Program-made: the position numbers and the translations under genes
Shown here: positions 21,698-28,925 of the stretch, piece by piece
How the letters are laid out: the number at the start of each line of letters is the position of its first letter
How positions within the stretch are numbered: position 1 is the first letter of the stretch
The notes under the pieces: model-generated
Databases searched by the model: none
What the model was told of the DNA's origin: nothing
Seen by the model: the letters and a program-made list of their open reading frames with translations, nothing else
Source of the DNA: CAZRIP01 sp964600165
GTDB lineage: Bacteria; Elusimicrobiota; Elusimicrobia; UBA1565; UBA9628
NCBI GenBank assembly: GCA_964600165.1
Contig: CAZRIP010000022.1
Coordinates: forward strand, 1-36,268
Length of the DNA: 36,268 bases
Reading direction: 5' to 3'

Positions 21698-22468
21698 ATG
21701 GAAAGGCCTTTCCCTTATATGCAGCTGCTTTGGGAGATGACCCGCGCCGAGGTCAAGCTGCGCGACCAAGGCACGGCGCTGGGCTTTGTCTGGACCCTGC
21801 TGCACCCGGCGCTCATGTTCGCCGTCCTCTACGGGCTTTTCACCAAGTGGATGGGACGCGCCGTCGACCAGTACGCGATCTATCTGTTGGTCGGCATCGT
21901 CGGCTGGAACTTCTTCCAGAAAGCGACCACCTACGGCATGACGAGCCTGCGCCGCGGCCGCGCTCTCGTGCTCAACTACCGCTTCCCGCGCGAGATCGTC
22001 GTCCTATCCGCCGTCGCGGCGGTCTGCTGGTCCTCCCTGATGGAAACGACCGTCCTGCTCGTCTTCGCGGCGGCGCTGGGGCGGCCTCCTCATTGGACCT
22101 GGGCCTTCCTCCCGGGCATCGCCGCGGCCTTGGCCCTGCTGACGGCGGGAACGTCCCTCGTGCTCGCCGTCCTCTCCGTCGAGTTCGAGGACATGGACCG
22201 GATTTGGGAGGTGCTCGTCTTCGCGGCGTTCTATTTGACGCCGATCTTCTACCCGATGCAGATCATCAGCGAGGGCCGGCGCGCCGTCCTGCGGTTCAAC
22301 CCCCTGACCCAGATCATCGCCGCCGCGCGGTCGTGCCTGATCGAGCACGCGACTCCCGACTTGCGAGTCCTGGGCCTTCTGCTCGGGCTGGCGGCCGCTC
22401 TCTGCGCCGTCGGCGTCGCCGCGGTCAGGCGCCGCGAGCACCGCATCGCGGACCGGCTGATGGTATGA
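21698..22468 (+). CDS. ABC-2 type transporter permease (Wzm/TagG-like)
   Basis: The 256-residue membrane protein has about six transmembrane helices. It begins MERPFPYMQLLWEMTRAEVK, then LRDQGTALGFVWTLLHPALM, the usual opening of polysaccharide and teichoic-acid export permeases. The short amphipathic segment before the first helix and the late FNPLTQIIAAARSCLIEHA segment also match. It overlaps the ATPase gene by 4 nt (ATGA). Together they probably export a lipid-linked glycan or other surface polymer across the inner membrane. The substrate is not determinable here, since no glycosyltransferases flank it. Confidence 0.9.
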   Translation: MERPFPYMQLLWEMTRAEVKLRDQGTALGFVWTLLHPALMFAVLYGLFTKWMGRAVDQYAIYLLVGIVGWNFFQKATTYGMTSLRRGRALVLNYRFPREIVVLSAVAAVCWSSLMETTVLLVFAAALGRPPHWTWAFLPGIAAALALLTAGTSLVLAVLSVEFEDMDRIWEVLVFAAFYLTPIFYPMQIISEGRRAVLRFNPLTQIIAAARSCLIEHATPDLRVLGLLLGLAAALCAVGVAAVRRREHRIADRLMV

Positions 22469-23202
22469 TCGCGCTCAAGGCCGAAGGGCTCGGCAAGAGC
22501 TTCACGATCGCCGCCTCGGGCGAGCGCCCCACGGTGCTCGCCCGATGCCGCCGCGCGCTGACCGGCGCCGAGCCCACCCGGGAGCTCTGGGCGCTGCGCG
22601 GGATCGACTTCGAGCTCGAGCGCGGCGAGGCGCTGGGCGTCATCGGCCCGAACGGCGCCGGCAAGAGCACGCTGCTGCTGCTGCTCGCCCAGATCCTCGG
22701 CCCCAGCGAAGGCGGCGTCTTCGTCCGCGGCAAGATCGACCCGCTGTTTCAGCTCGGCGCGGGACTGCGGCCGCGCCTGAGCGTCCTCGACAACATGCGG
22801 TTGTGCGCGGCGCTGCTAGGGGTGCCGCGCCGCGTCTTCGAGAAGCGCCTTCCGGAGATGATCGCCTTCGCCGGCCTCGAGCCCTATCTTCACGCGCGTT
22901 ACGGTGAGCTTTCGGCGGGCTACAGCATCCGCCTGCCGTTCGTCGTGGCCGCCCACGCCGATCTCGACATCGTGCTTCTCGACGAGATGCTCTCGGTGGG
23001 CGACCGCGTCTTCCAGACCAAGTGCGCCGAGGTCTTCGCGCGCTTCAAGGCCGAAAGACGGACCTTGGTCGTCGTCTCCCACGACCTGCGGCTCGTCGAG
23101 GAGCTCTGCGACAAGGCCCTCTATCTCGACCGGGGACGCCAGGCTTACTTCGGCGACGTCGCGACGGCGGTCTCCCGTTATCTGGAGCGCGCGCCGGCAT
23201 GA
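22465..23202 (+). CDS. ABC transporter ATPase (Wzt/TagH-like)
   Basis: The 245-residue ATPase has Walker A GPNGAGKST (61-69), the altered signature ELSAGYSIRLPFVVAAHADL and Walker B DIVLLDEMLSVGD followed by FQTKCAEVF. The replacement of LSGGQ by LSAGYSIRL and the SVGD ending after Walker B are typical of Wzt/TagH exporters. It ends soon after the ATPase core, so it lacks the C-terminal carbohydrate-binding domain of some Wzt proteins. An extra loop (about 20-42) precedes ELWALRGIDFEL. It overlaps both neighbours by 4 nt. Confidence 0.92.
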   Translation: MIALKAEGLGKSFTIAASGERPTVLARCRRALTGAEPTRELWALRGIDFELERGEALGVIGPNGAGKSTLLLLLAQILGPSEGGVFVRGKIDPLFQLGAGLRPRLSVLDNMRLCAALLGVPRRVFEKRLPEMIAFAGLEPYLHARYGELSAGYSIRLPFVVAAHADLDIVLLDEMLSVGDRVFQTKCAEVFARFKAERRTLVVVSHDLRLVEELCDKALYLDRGRQAYFGDVATAVSRYLERAPA

Positions 23203-24440
23203 GCTCCGAGGACTCGCCCAAGCGCCGATACCTCGAGAGCGGCGACCCGCGGCTTTTCCGGCTGAGCTTCCTGCTCGACCCCCGCTTCGTGCTCGCGCGG
23301 CTGCGAAGCATCCGCTCCCGGGACGAGCTGCGCCGGCGCGCCGCCGATCTTCTCGTCCTGCTGCGCCTGCGCGCCCACCCCGCCGCGAGGCGGCTGTGGG
23401 AATGGCGCGCGGACCGAGCCCTCGACGCGAAGCTCGAGCGCGCGCGGCGCCGCGCGGCCGGCGCCGCGCCTTCGGCCCGCGTCGCGGCGCCCGCGCCCAA
23501 TCCGCCGCATCCGCTCGAGACCAACGCGCCCTGCGCCGTCCACTTGTCCTGGAACATCCACATCGCCTGCAACTACGACTGCGTTTACTGCTTTTTTCAC
23601 GGGGCCTGGGACAGCTTCGCGCCGGACAACCGCTATCTCTCTCCGGAGGAATGGATCGGGCATTGGCGCCGGTTCAACGCGCGCCACGGCGCGGCGCGCG
23701 TCGACATCGCCGGCGGCGAGCCCTTCACCTATCCGGGCTTCGTCAAAATCCTGGCCGACCTCGCCGCGCGCAACGTCGTCGTCGTGTCGACCAACTTGTG
23801 CTGGGACCCGGCCGTCCTGATCGGCCGCGTCCCGGCCGGGCGCGTCGAGATCGCCGCGAGCTTTCATCCCGAGTACGTCCCGAGGCCCGACGCGTTCATC
23901 GGCAAGATCGAGGCGCTGCGCCGGGCGGGCTTCCACGCGAACGTCTCGATGGTGGCCTATCCGTCCTTCCTTTCCGGCTTTCCCGCGCTGCTGGACGCCT
24001 TCGCGCGCCGCGGCATCGGCGTCGGCGTCCAGCCCTTCCGCGGGCGCCTCGAGGGCCGGCTCTACCCCGAAGCTTACACGCCCAAGGCCAAGGCCTACCT
24101 CGACGGAGTCATCCGCGGCGGCGGCGAGCGCCCCGCGGTCGAGAAGCCCGCGGCCGGGGCGCCGAGCCCGAGCTCGCGCGTCGATCCCGCCCTCGTCGTC
24201 GATTACCAGCTGGAGCGGGCGAGCACGCGAGGCAAGCCCTGCAACGCCGGACGGCTGTACGGGCGGCTGCAGAGCAACGGCGACGTCACGCGCTGCGCCC
24301 AAGGCGTCAAGGTCGGGAGCTTCTTCGACGAGTCCTTCGCCTTCTGGGACCGGCCCAAGCCCTGCCCGTTCGCCCACTGCGATTGCATCAACGAGATCCT
24401 CTACGTCGAGGGCGGCCCGCTCGGCCCGAGGCCGTCCTAG
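23199..24440 (+). CDS. Radical SAM enzyme coupled to an ABC exporter
   Basis: The 413-residue protein has the radical SAM cluster motif CNYDCVYC (C124, C128, C131) and the SAM-binding AGGEPFTYPGF (171-181). A C-terminal Cys cluster (GKPCNAGR, TRCAQG, KPCPFAHCDCIN; about 345-400) resembles a SPASM/twitch region holding an auxiliary Fe-S cluster. The first 110 residues form an Arg/Ala-rich helical extension not usual in the family. The start overlaps the ATPase gene by 4 nt (ATGA), so it is translated with the exporter. It may modify the exported molecule or a protein of the same route; substrate unknown. The ending GGPLGPRPS is low in complexity. Confidence 0.85.
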   Translation: MSSEDSPKRRYLESGDPRLFRLSFLLDPRFVLARLRSIRSRDELRRRAADLLVLLRLRAHPAARRLWEWRADRALDAKLERARRRAAGAAPSARVAAPAPNPPHPLETNAPCAVHLSWNIHIACNYDCVYCFFHGAWDSFAPDNRYLSPEEWIGHWRRFNARHGAARVDIAGGEPFTYPGFVKILADLAARNVVVVSTNLCWDPAVLIGRVPAGRVEIAASFHPEYVPRPDAFIGKIEALRRAGFHANVSMVAYPSFLSGFPALLDAFARRGIGVGVQPFRGRLEGRLYPEAYTPKAKAYLDGVIRGGGERPAVEKPAAGAPSPSSRVDPALVVDYQLERASTRGKPCNAGRLYGRLQSNGDVTRCAQGVKVGSFFDESFAFWDRPKPCPFAHCDCINEILYVEGGPLGPRPS

Positions 24441-24444
24441 ACGC

Positions 24445-25860
24445 GTGCGCAGCCCCCCGCGCGCGGCCCTGCTCCTCTTCTGCTCGTCGTTCGCCGCCTT
24501 CTTCTGGGCCGTCAAGCGGCGGCAGTTCGCGCTCGCGATGACGGGCGGTTTCGACAGCGCGCAATACGATCAGGCGCTCTGGTTCACCTTGCGGGGAGCG
24601 TTCATGCGCACGTCTCTGCACGGCGACCCGATCTCGATCCTGGCCCTGCACGCGACCTTCTTTCACGCGCTGCTGGCCCCGCTCTACGCGCTCTTCCCGC
24701 GGCCCGAGACGCTTTCGCAGGCGCAGACGCTGCTCTTCGCCGCCTCCGCCGTCCCGCTCTGCCTGGCCGCGGAGAAGCGCCTCGGACGCCGGCCCGGGCT
24801 GCTGCTGACCGCCGCTTGCCTGCTGCACCCGGCCGTCACGGACTGCCTGCTCAACGGCTATTACGGCACGCGCATCTTTCCCGTGCCGTTCTTGATCGCC
24901 GCCCTCTGGGCGCTGGATGAAGGCAGGGACGGATGGTTCACGCTCGCCGCGCTCGCCGCCGCCGCCTGCGACGAAGCCACGGCTCTCGTCGTCGCCGGCA
25001 TCGGCGTCTTCGCGGCGCTGGCGCTCGGCCGCAGGCGCCTGGGGTGGAGCTTGGCCGGCGCGGCGGGGATCTATTTCATCGCCGCCGTCGCCGTGATCCA
25101 GCCGTATTTCGGCAACTTCAACGTCCTGGGCCCGCTCGAGCTGCCTATTAAGAGCCCGACGACGCTCGGCTCGGCGGCGGTTTACGCCGCCTCCCATCCT
25201 CTGCGCCTTTGCCTCAACGCGCTGCAGGCGCGCAAGGCCTGGTACGCGTTCAAGCTGTTTGCCCCGCTGCTGTTTCTGCCCCTGCGCGCGGCGGCTTGGC
25301 TGCTGCCCGCCGCGCCCGTGGCCGGCCTGACGCTGTTCCTGACGCCGCGCTGGCTGCTGGCCGATTTCACGCCGGCCTGGACGGCGCTCTGCCTGCCCTT
25401 CCTGTTCTTCGCCGCGATCGAGGGCGCCGCGCGGCTGGCCGCCCGCCCGCGCGCCCGCGCCGGCTTGTGCGCGGCGGCGGCGGCGGCCTCGCTGGCGGCC
25501 CACGCCCTCGGCGAGCGCTCGACGCTGACGTGCGTGCTGTTTCCGGAACCCGGCGCGTTGCGCAACGCCGAGGACCTGCGCGCGGTGCTCGCGCTCATCC
25601 CGAAAGACGCCGCCGTGGCGGCCACCGATACGGCCCTGCCCTACCTGGAGGGCCGCGAGCGGCTTTACGCCCTGCTCCCCGCCGGCTTGGCGAGAGGCCC
25701 CGCCTTCGTGCTCCTCGAGGACGGGGCCGTCCCCGGGCAGACGCCGGGGCCTGATCCGGCCGCCGCGCACGCGCGCCTGACCGCCTCCGTCCGCGCCGAC
25801 TCGCGCTACCGCCTGCGCGCCGCGCGGGGCGCCTTCACCCTGCTGCAAGCCGCGCGCTGA
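24445..25860 (+). CDS. DUF2079 multi-pass membrane protein
   Basis: The 471-residue protein has about nine predicted membrane helices and matches DUF2079. The marks are GGFDSAQYDQALWFTLRGAF (33-52), then the HGDPISILALHATFF segment, and a GYYGTRIFPVPFLIAALWAL stretch. The family is thought to be related to GT-C membrane glycosyltransferases; the Asp and His in these loops could be catalytic, but activity is unproven. It starts at GTG 24445, 4 nt after the radical SAM stop, and is probably the last gene of the export cluster. A role in glycan or lipid assembly with the exporter is inferred from position. Confidence 0.85.
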   Translation: MRSPPRAALLLFCSSFAAFFWAVKRRQFALAMTGGFDSAQYDQALWFTLRGAFMRTSLHGDPISILALHATFFHALLAPLYALFPRPETLSQAQTLLFAASAVPLCLAAEKRLGRRPGLLLTAACLLHPAVTDCLLNGYYGTRIFPVPFLIAALWALDEGRDGWFTLAALAAAACDEATALVVAGIGVFAALALGRRRLGWSLAGAAGIYFIAAVAVIQPYFGNFNVLGPLELPIKSPTTLGSAAVYAASHPLRLCLNALQARKAWYAFKLFAPLLFLPLRAAAWLLPAAPVAGLTLFLTPRWLLADFTPAWTALCLPFLFFAAIEGAARLAARPRARAGLCAAAAAASLAAHALGERSTLTCVLFPEPGALRNAEDLRAVLALIPKDAAVAATDTALPYLEGRERLYALLPAGLARGPAFVLLEDGAVPGQTPGPDPAAAHARLTASVRADSRYRLRAARGAFTLLQAAR

Positions 25861-25871
25861 GCGCTTCCACC

Positions 25872-25947
25872 TGAGATTATTTAGTATCTTCTAATGTCAT
25901 CTATTATCTTTTTAAACCTTGACAAGTCCAGGCCTCCCTGTTACACT
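25872..25947 (+). promoter_or_regulatory. nrdJ promoter with AT-rich upstream tract
   Basis: TTGACA (25919-25924), a perfect -35, and TACACT (25942-25947) are 17 nt apart, the best promoter match in the window. The preceding tract (25872-25916) is strongly AT-rich against a GC-rich background and contains three similar T/A/C-rich blocks (AGTATCTTCTAATG, TCATCTATTATC, TTTTTAAACC). It could serve as an UP element or regulator site. No NrdR box was recognised. A leader of about 53-55 nt follows, ending in AGGAGAG 6 nt before the nrdJ ATG; no cobalamin riboswitch would fit. Confidence 0.75.
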
Positions 25948-26007
25948 GGAAGGAGACCGCGCATCTCGATCCCGCATCATTTTCCCGCCCGTCCAGGAGA
26001 GCGCTGA

Positions 26008-28512
26008 ATGAAGAAAGCCGCGTCCGACGCCCGTTCGCTGCCGGAGGCCGCCGTCACCGAAAACCAGCTCAAGGTGATCAAGGATAAGTACTTGCGCGAC
26101 GCCGCCTCCGTCGAGGAATGGCTGATGGGCGTCGCGCGCAACGTCGCGTTGGCCGAGCTCATGAACGACCCGCGCGCCGAGGACTGGGGCGTCTTCGAGG
26201 GCGTCAAGAGCGAGCGCAAGACGACGGCCGGCCCGGGCGGCAAGCCCGCGGTCATGCGACTGCTCCACGAGAACGGCGCCGACTCGTCCGCGCGCGAGGC
26301 GAATTTCGTCCGTCTCATGGAAAATTTAGCCCGCGCGGCGGAGAAAGTGCCCGAGGCGCGCAAGCTCGTCGCGGCCTGGGCGGCGCAGTTCTACGACATG
26401 ATGCGGCGCTGGGACTTCCTGCCGAACTCCCCCACGCTGATGAACGCCGGCCGCGAGCTGCAGCAGCTTTCGGCGTGCTACGTGCTCCCCGTGCCGGACT
26501 CGATGGAGGCGATCACGAAGTCGTTGGCCGCGCAGTCGCTGATCCAAAAGTCGGGCGGCGGGACCGGCTTCTCTTTCTCGCAGCTGCGTCCCAAGGGCGA
26601 CATCGTCAAGAAGACGCAGGGCGTCGCCTCCGGCGCGCTGTCGTTCATGCAGCTCTTCGACAAGCTGACCGACGTGGTCAAGCAGGGCGGCACGCGGCGC
26701 GGCGCGAACATGGGCATCCTCCACTACACTCATCCGGAGATCAAGGACTTCATCACGATGAAAGCCGCGTCCGCGTGCATGGAGAACTTCAACGTCTCGG
26801 TGGCCGTCGACGAGCGGTTCATGAAGGCCGTCGTTGCCGACGGTGAATACGATCTGATCAATCCGCGCACGAAAGAGCCCGTGGGCAAAGCGCGGGCGAA
26901 AGAAATCTTCGACCTCATGGTCGAGAACGCATGGAGGTCGGGCGATCCCGGTCTCATCGTCATCGACCGCATCAACAACTCGGGCTCGAACCCGACGCCT
27001 GCCTTGGGACAGATCGAGAGCACCAACCCGTGCGGCGAGCAGCCGCTGCTGCCTTGGGAGCCGTGCAACCTCGGGTCGATCAACCTCGCGAACTTCGTCG
27101 AGGGCGATTTGACGTCCGGCAAGCTCGACTTCAAACGGCTCGCGAAGACCGTCCAGCTGGCCGTGCGCTTCCTGGACGACGTCATCGAGGTCAACAACTA
27201 TCCGCTTCCGGAGATCGAGCGGATGGCCAAGGGCAACCGGCGCATCGGCCTGGGCGTCATGGGCTACGCGGAGGCCTGCGTCAAGCTCGGCGTGCCGTTC
27301 GACTCGCAGGAGTCGCTCAAGCTCGCCGAGAAGATCATGCGCGCGATCAACGACGGGGCGTTGAAAGCGTCCGAGGATTTGGCCGAGGAGCGCTCGGTGT
27401 TCCCTAACTGGAAAAACTCCGTCTACGACCCCGAAAGCCCGTTCTTCCGCGGCGAGGAGCGCCGGCCCCGCCACTGCGCGCGCACGACGATCGCCCCGAC
27501 GGGCACGATCGCCATCGCCGCCGGCTTGCAAGGCTCGGGCATCGAGCCTTTTTTCGCGATCGCTTATACCCGCTATAACGCGAAGGCGCTCGACGCGATC
27601 AAGAAGGGCGAGCCCCCGGCCGCCCAGGACGTCTTCTTCGAAGTGAATCCTTTGTTCCGCGAGATCGCCGCGGCCAACGACTATTGGGGCCTCTCGGAGA
27701 AGGACCTCTGGTCGCGCGTCAGCGACAACCACAAGTCCGTCCGGGGCTTGAAGGAGGTCCCCGCCGACGTCCAGCGGCTGTTCCCCTCGGCCCACGACGT
27801 GTCGGTCGACTTCCACGTGAGGATCCAAGCGGCCTTTCAGAAGTTCACGGACAACGGCGTGTCGAAGACGATCAACCTGCCCAACGCGGCGACCGTCGAC
27901 GACGTGCGCGGCGCCTACCAGCTGGCCTACGATCTCGGCTGCAAGGGCATCACGATCTACCGCGACGGCTCGAAAGCGCAGCAAGTCCTCAACCTCGCGT
28001 CGACGCCCTCGAAGACCAAGCGGCGCGACCCCACGCGGGCCTTCGGCGTGTCCTCGGAGTACTATCAGATCAAGACCGGCTACGGACCCCTGCACGTCCA
28101 CATCAACTACGACGAGCGCGGGCCCTACCAGGTCTTCTCGAACATCCCTCCCCTGGGCACGGAGATCTCGGCGTTGACGTCCCTGGTCGGCATCCTGATC
28201 TCGAAATACCTCGGCGAAGGCGGCGACCCGGTCAAGATCCTCAAGCACTTGAACTCGGTCAAGGGCGACAAGCCGATCGGCTTCGGCGACGGCAAGGTCA
28301 ACTCGATCGCGCACGCGATCGCCATCGCGCTGCGCGACCACTTAAAGAAGACCGGCTGGCTCGAGGAGCAGGAAGGCCTGAAGAATCCGATCGAGGTGGT
28401 CCCGCTGCCCAAGGCCGAGTTCTGCCCGAAGTGCTACTCGTCGAACGTCGCGCACGAGTCGGGCTGCTCGGGGCCGAGCTGCAAGGACTGCGGCTACTCG
28501 GAATGCTCGTGA
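26008..28512 (+). CDS. nrdJ: Adenosylcobalamin-dependent (class II) ribonucleoside-diphosphate reductase
   Basis: The 834-residue enzyme makes deoxyribonucleotides using a B12-derived radical, with or without oxygen. Features are FLPNSPTLMNAGRELQQLSA (137-156) with C157 of the redox pair, KSGGGTGFSFSQLRPKGD, the radical-site motif STNPCGE (N340, C342, E344) and C353 in EPCNLGSINL. The substrate-phosphate loop is ARTTIAPTGTIAIAAG. The C-terminal end has CPKCYSSN and CSGPSCKDCGYSEC, a zinc-ribbon-like tail with Cys for reactivation. No ATP-cone was recognised at the N-terminus. It stands alone behind a strong promoter and converges on the zinc-ribbon gene, with 10 nt between the stops. Confidence 0.96.
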   Translation: MKKAASDARSLPEAAVTENQLKVIKDKYLRDAASVEEWLMGVARNVALAELMNDPRAEDWGVFEGVKSERKTTAGPGGKPAVMRLLHENGADSSAREANFVRLMENLARAAEKVPEARKLVAAWAAQFYDMMRRWDFLPNSPTLMNAGRELQQLSACYVLPVPDSMEAITKSLAAQSLIQKSGGGTGFSFSQLRPKGDIVKKTQGVASGALSFMQLFDKLTDVVKQGGTRRGANMGILHYTHPEIKDFITMKAASACMENFNVSVAVDERFMKAVVADGEYDLINPRTKEPVGKARAKEIFDLMVENAWRSGDPGLIVIDRINNSGSNPTPALGQIESTNPCGEQPLLPWEPCNLGSINLANFVEGDLTSGKLDFKRLAKTVQLAVRFLDDVIEVNNYPLPEIERMAKGNRRIGLGVMGYAEACVKLGVPFDSQESLKLAEKIMRAINDGALKASEDLAEERSVFPNWKNSVYDPESPFFRGEERRPRHCARTTIAPTGTIAIAAGLQGSGIEPFFAIAYTRYNAKALDAIKKGEPPAAQDVFFEVNPLFREIAAANDYWGLSEKDLWSRVSDNHKSVRGLKEVPADVQRLFPSAHDVSVDFHVRIQAAFQKFTDNGVSKTINLPNAATVDDVRGAYQLAYDLGCKGITIYRDGSKAQQVLNLASTPSKTKRRDPTRAFGVSSEYYQIKTGYGPLHVHINYDERGPYQVFSNIPPLGTEISALTSLVGILISKYLGEGGDPVKILKHLNSVKGDKPIGFGDGKVNSIAHAIAIALRDHLKKTGWLEEQEGLKNPIEVVPLPKAEFCPKCYSSNVAHESGCSGPSCKDCGYSECS

Positions 28513-28522
28513 CGCGACGAGG

Positions 28523-28912
28523 CTAAGGGCTCTTGGGGACGGGCATGGCGACGCCGGGCAGACCCGACTGGTCCTGGCTCGCCGGCGCCATCTGGCGCGC
28601 TCGGGAGATCGTCATGACGACCAACACCGCCGTCAGCGCCAGCAAGCCGAGAGTGAAGGCATAAGCCGCCGGCCGAAACCAAGACGGCGCCCGCGGCACC
28701 GCCAATCCGGCCGAGTCTTTGCGGAGCTCGTCGGCCACGCGCGCCAGGGCCGCCTGGACGGCCGGATCGTCCGGGCCGGGCTTCGCCTTGGATTCAGGGG
28801 CCGGAGCCGGAATCGACGCGAGAGCCGGCTTCTTGCGAAACGGCTCCTTGCAGAAGTCGCACCAGCCCGCCTCGTCCGGAGCGTCCATGCCGCACGCCGG
28901 ACACTTGATCAC
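28523..28912 (-). CDS. Zinc-ribbon membrane protein, unknown
   Basis: The 129-residue protein has an N-terminal zinc ribbon (MIKCPACGMDAPDEAGWCDF, completed by CKEP: CxxC...CxxC), then a Pro/Ala linker. A single transmembrane helix (about 83-105) and a short polar tail follow. The ribbon is expected in the cytoplasm. I do not know its function. The GTG start at 28912 is 6 nt after a perfect TATAAT, so the mRNA is probably leaderless. A 13-nt gap separates it from the TPR/GT-C gene upstream on the same strand. Confidence 0.75.
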   Translation of the reverse strand: MIKCPACGMDAPDEAGWCDFCKEPFRKKPALASIPAPAPESKAKPGPDDPAVQAALARVADELRKDSAGLAVPRAPSWFRPAAYAFTLGLLALTAVLVVMTISRARQMAPASQDQSGLPGVAMPVPKSP

Positions 28913-28918
28913 GGGCCA

Positions 28919-28924
28919 ATTATA
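28919..28924 (-). promoter_or_regulatory. Predicted -10 element for the zinc-ribbon gene
   Basis: A perfect TATAAT on the minus strand ends 6 nt before the GTG at 28912, so initiation would fall at the start codon. No -35 match was found. It lies directly against the end of the preceding gene. Confidence 0.45.
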
Positions 28925-28925
28925 C

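Noticed and set aside
26326..28341. 671-codon minus-strand open frame opposite nrdJ
   Set aside because: It is antisense to a fully conserved ribonucleotide reductase. Its composition is typical of GC-rich shadow frames, with no recognisable motif.
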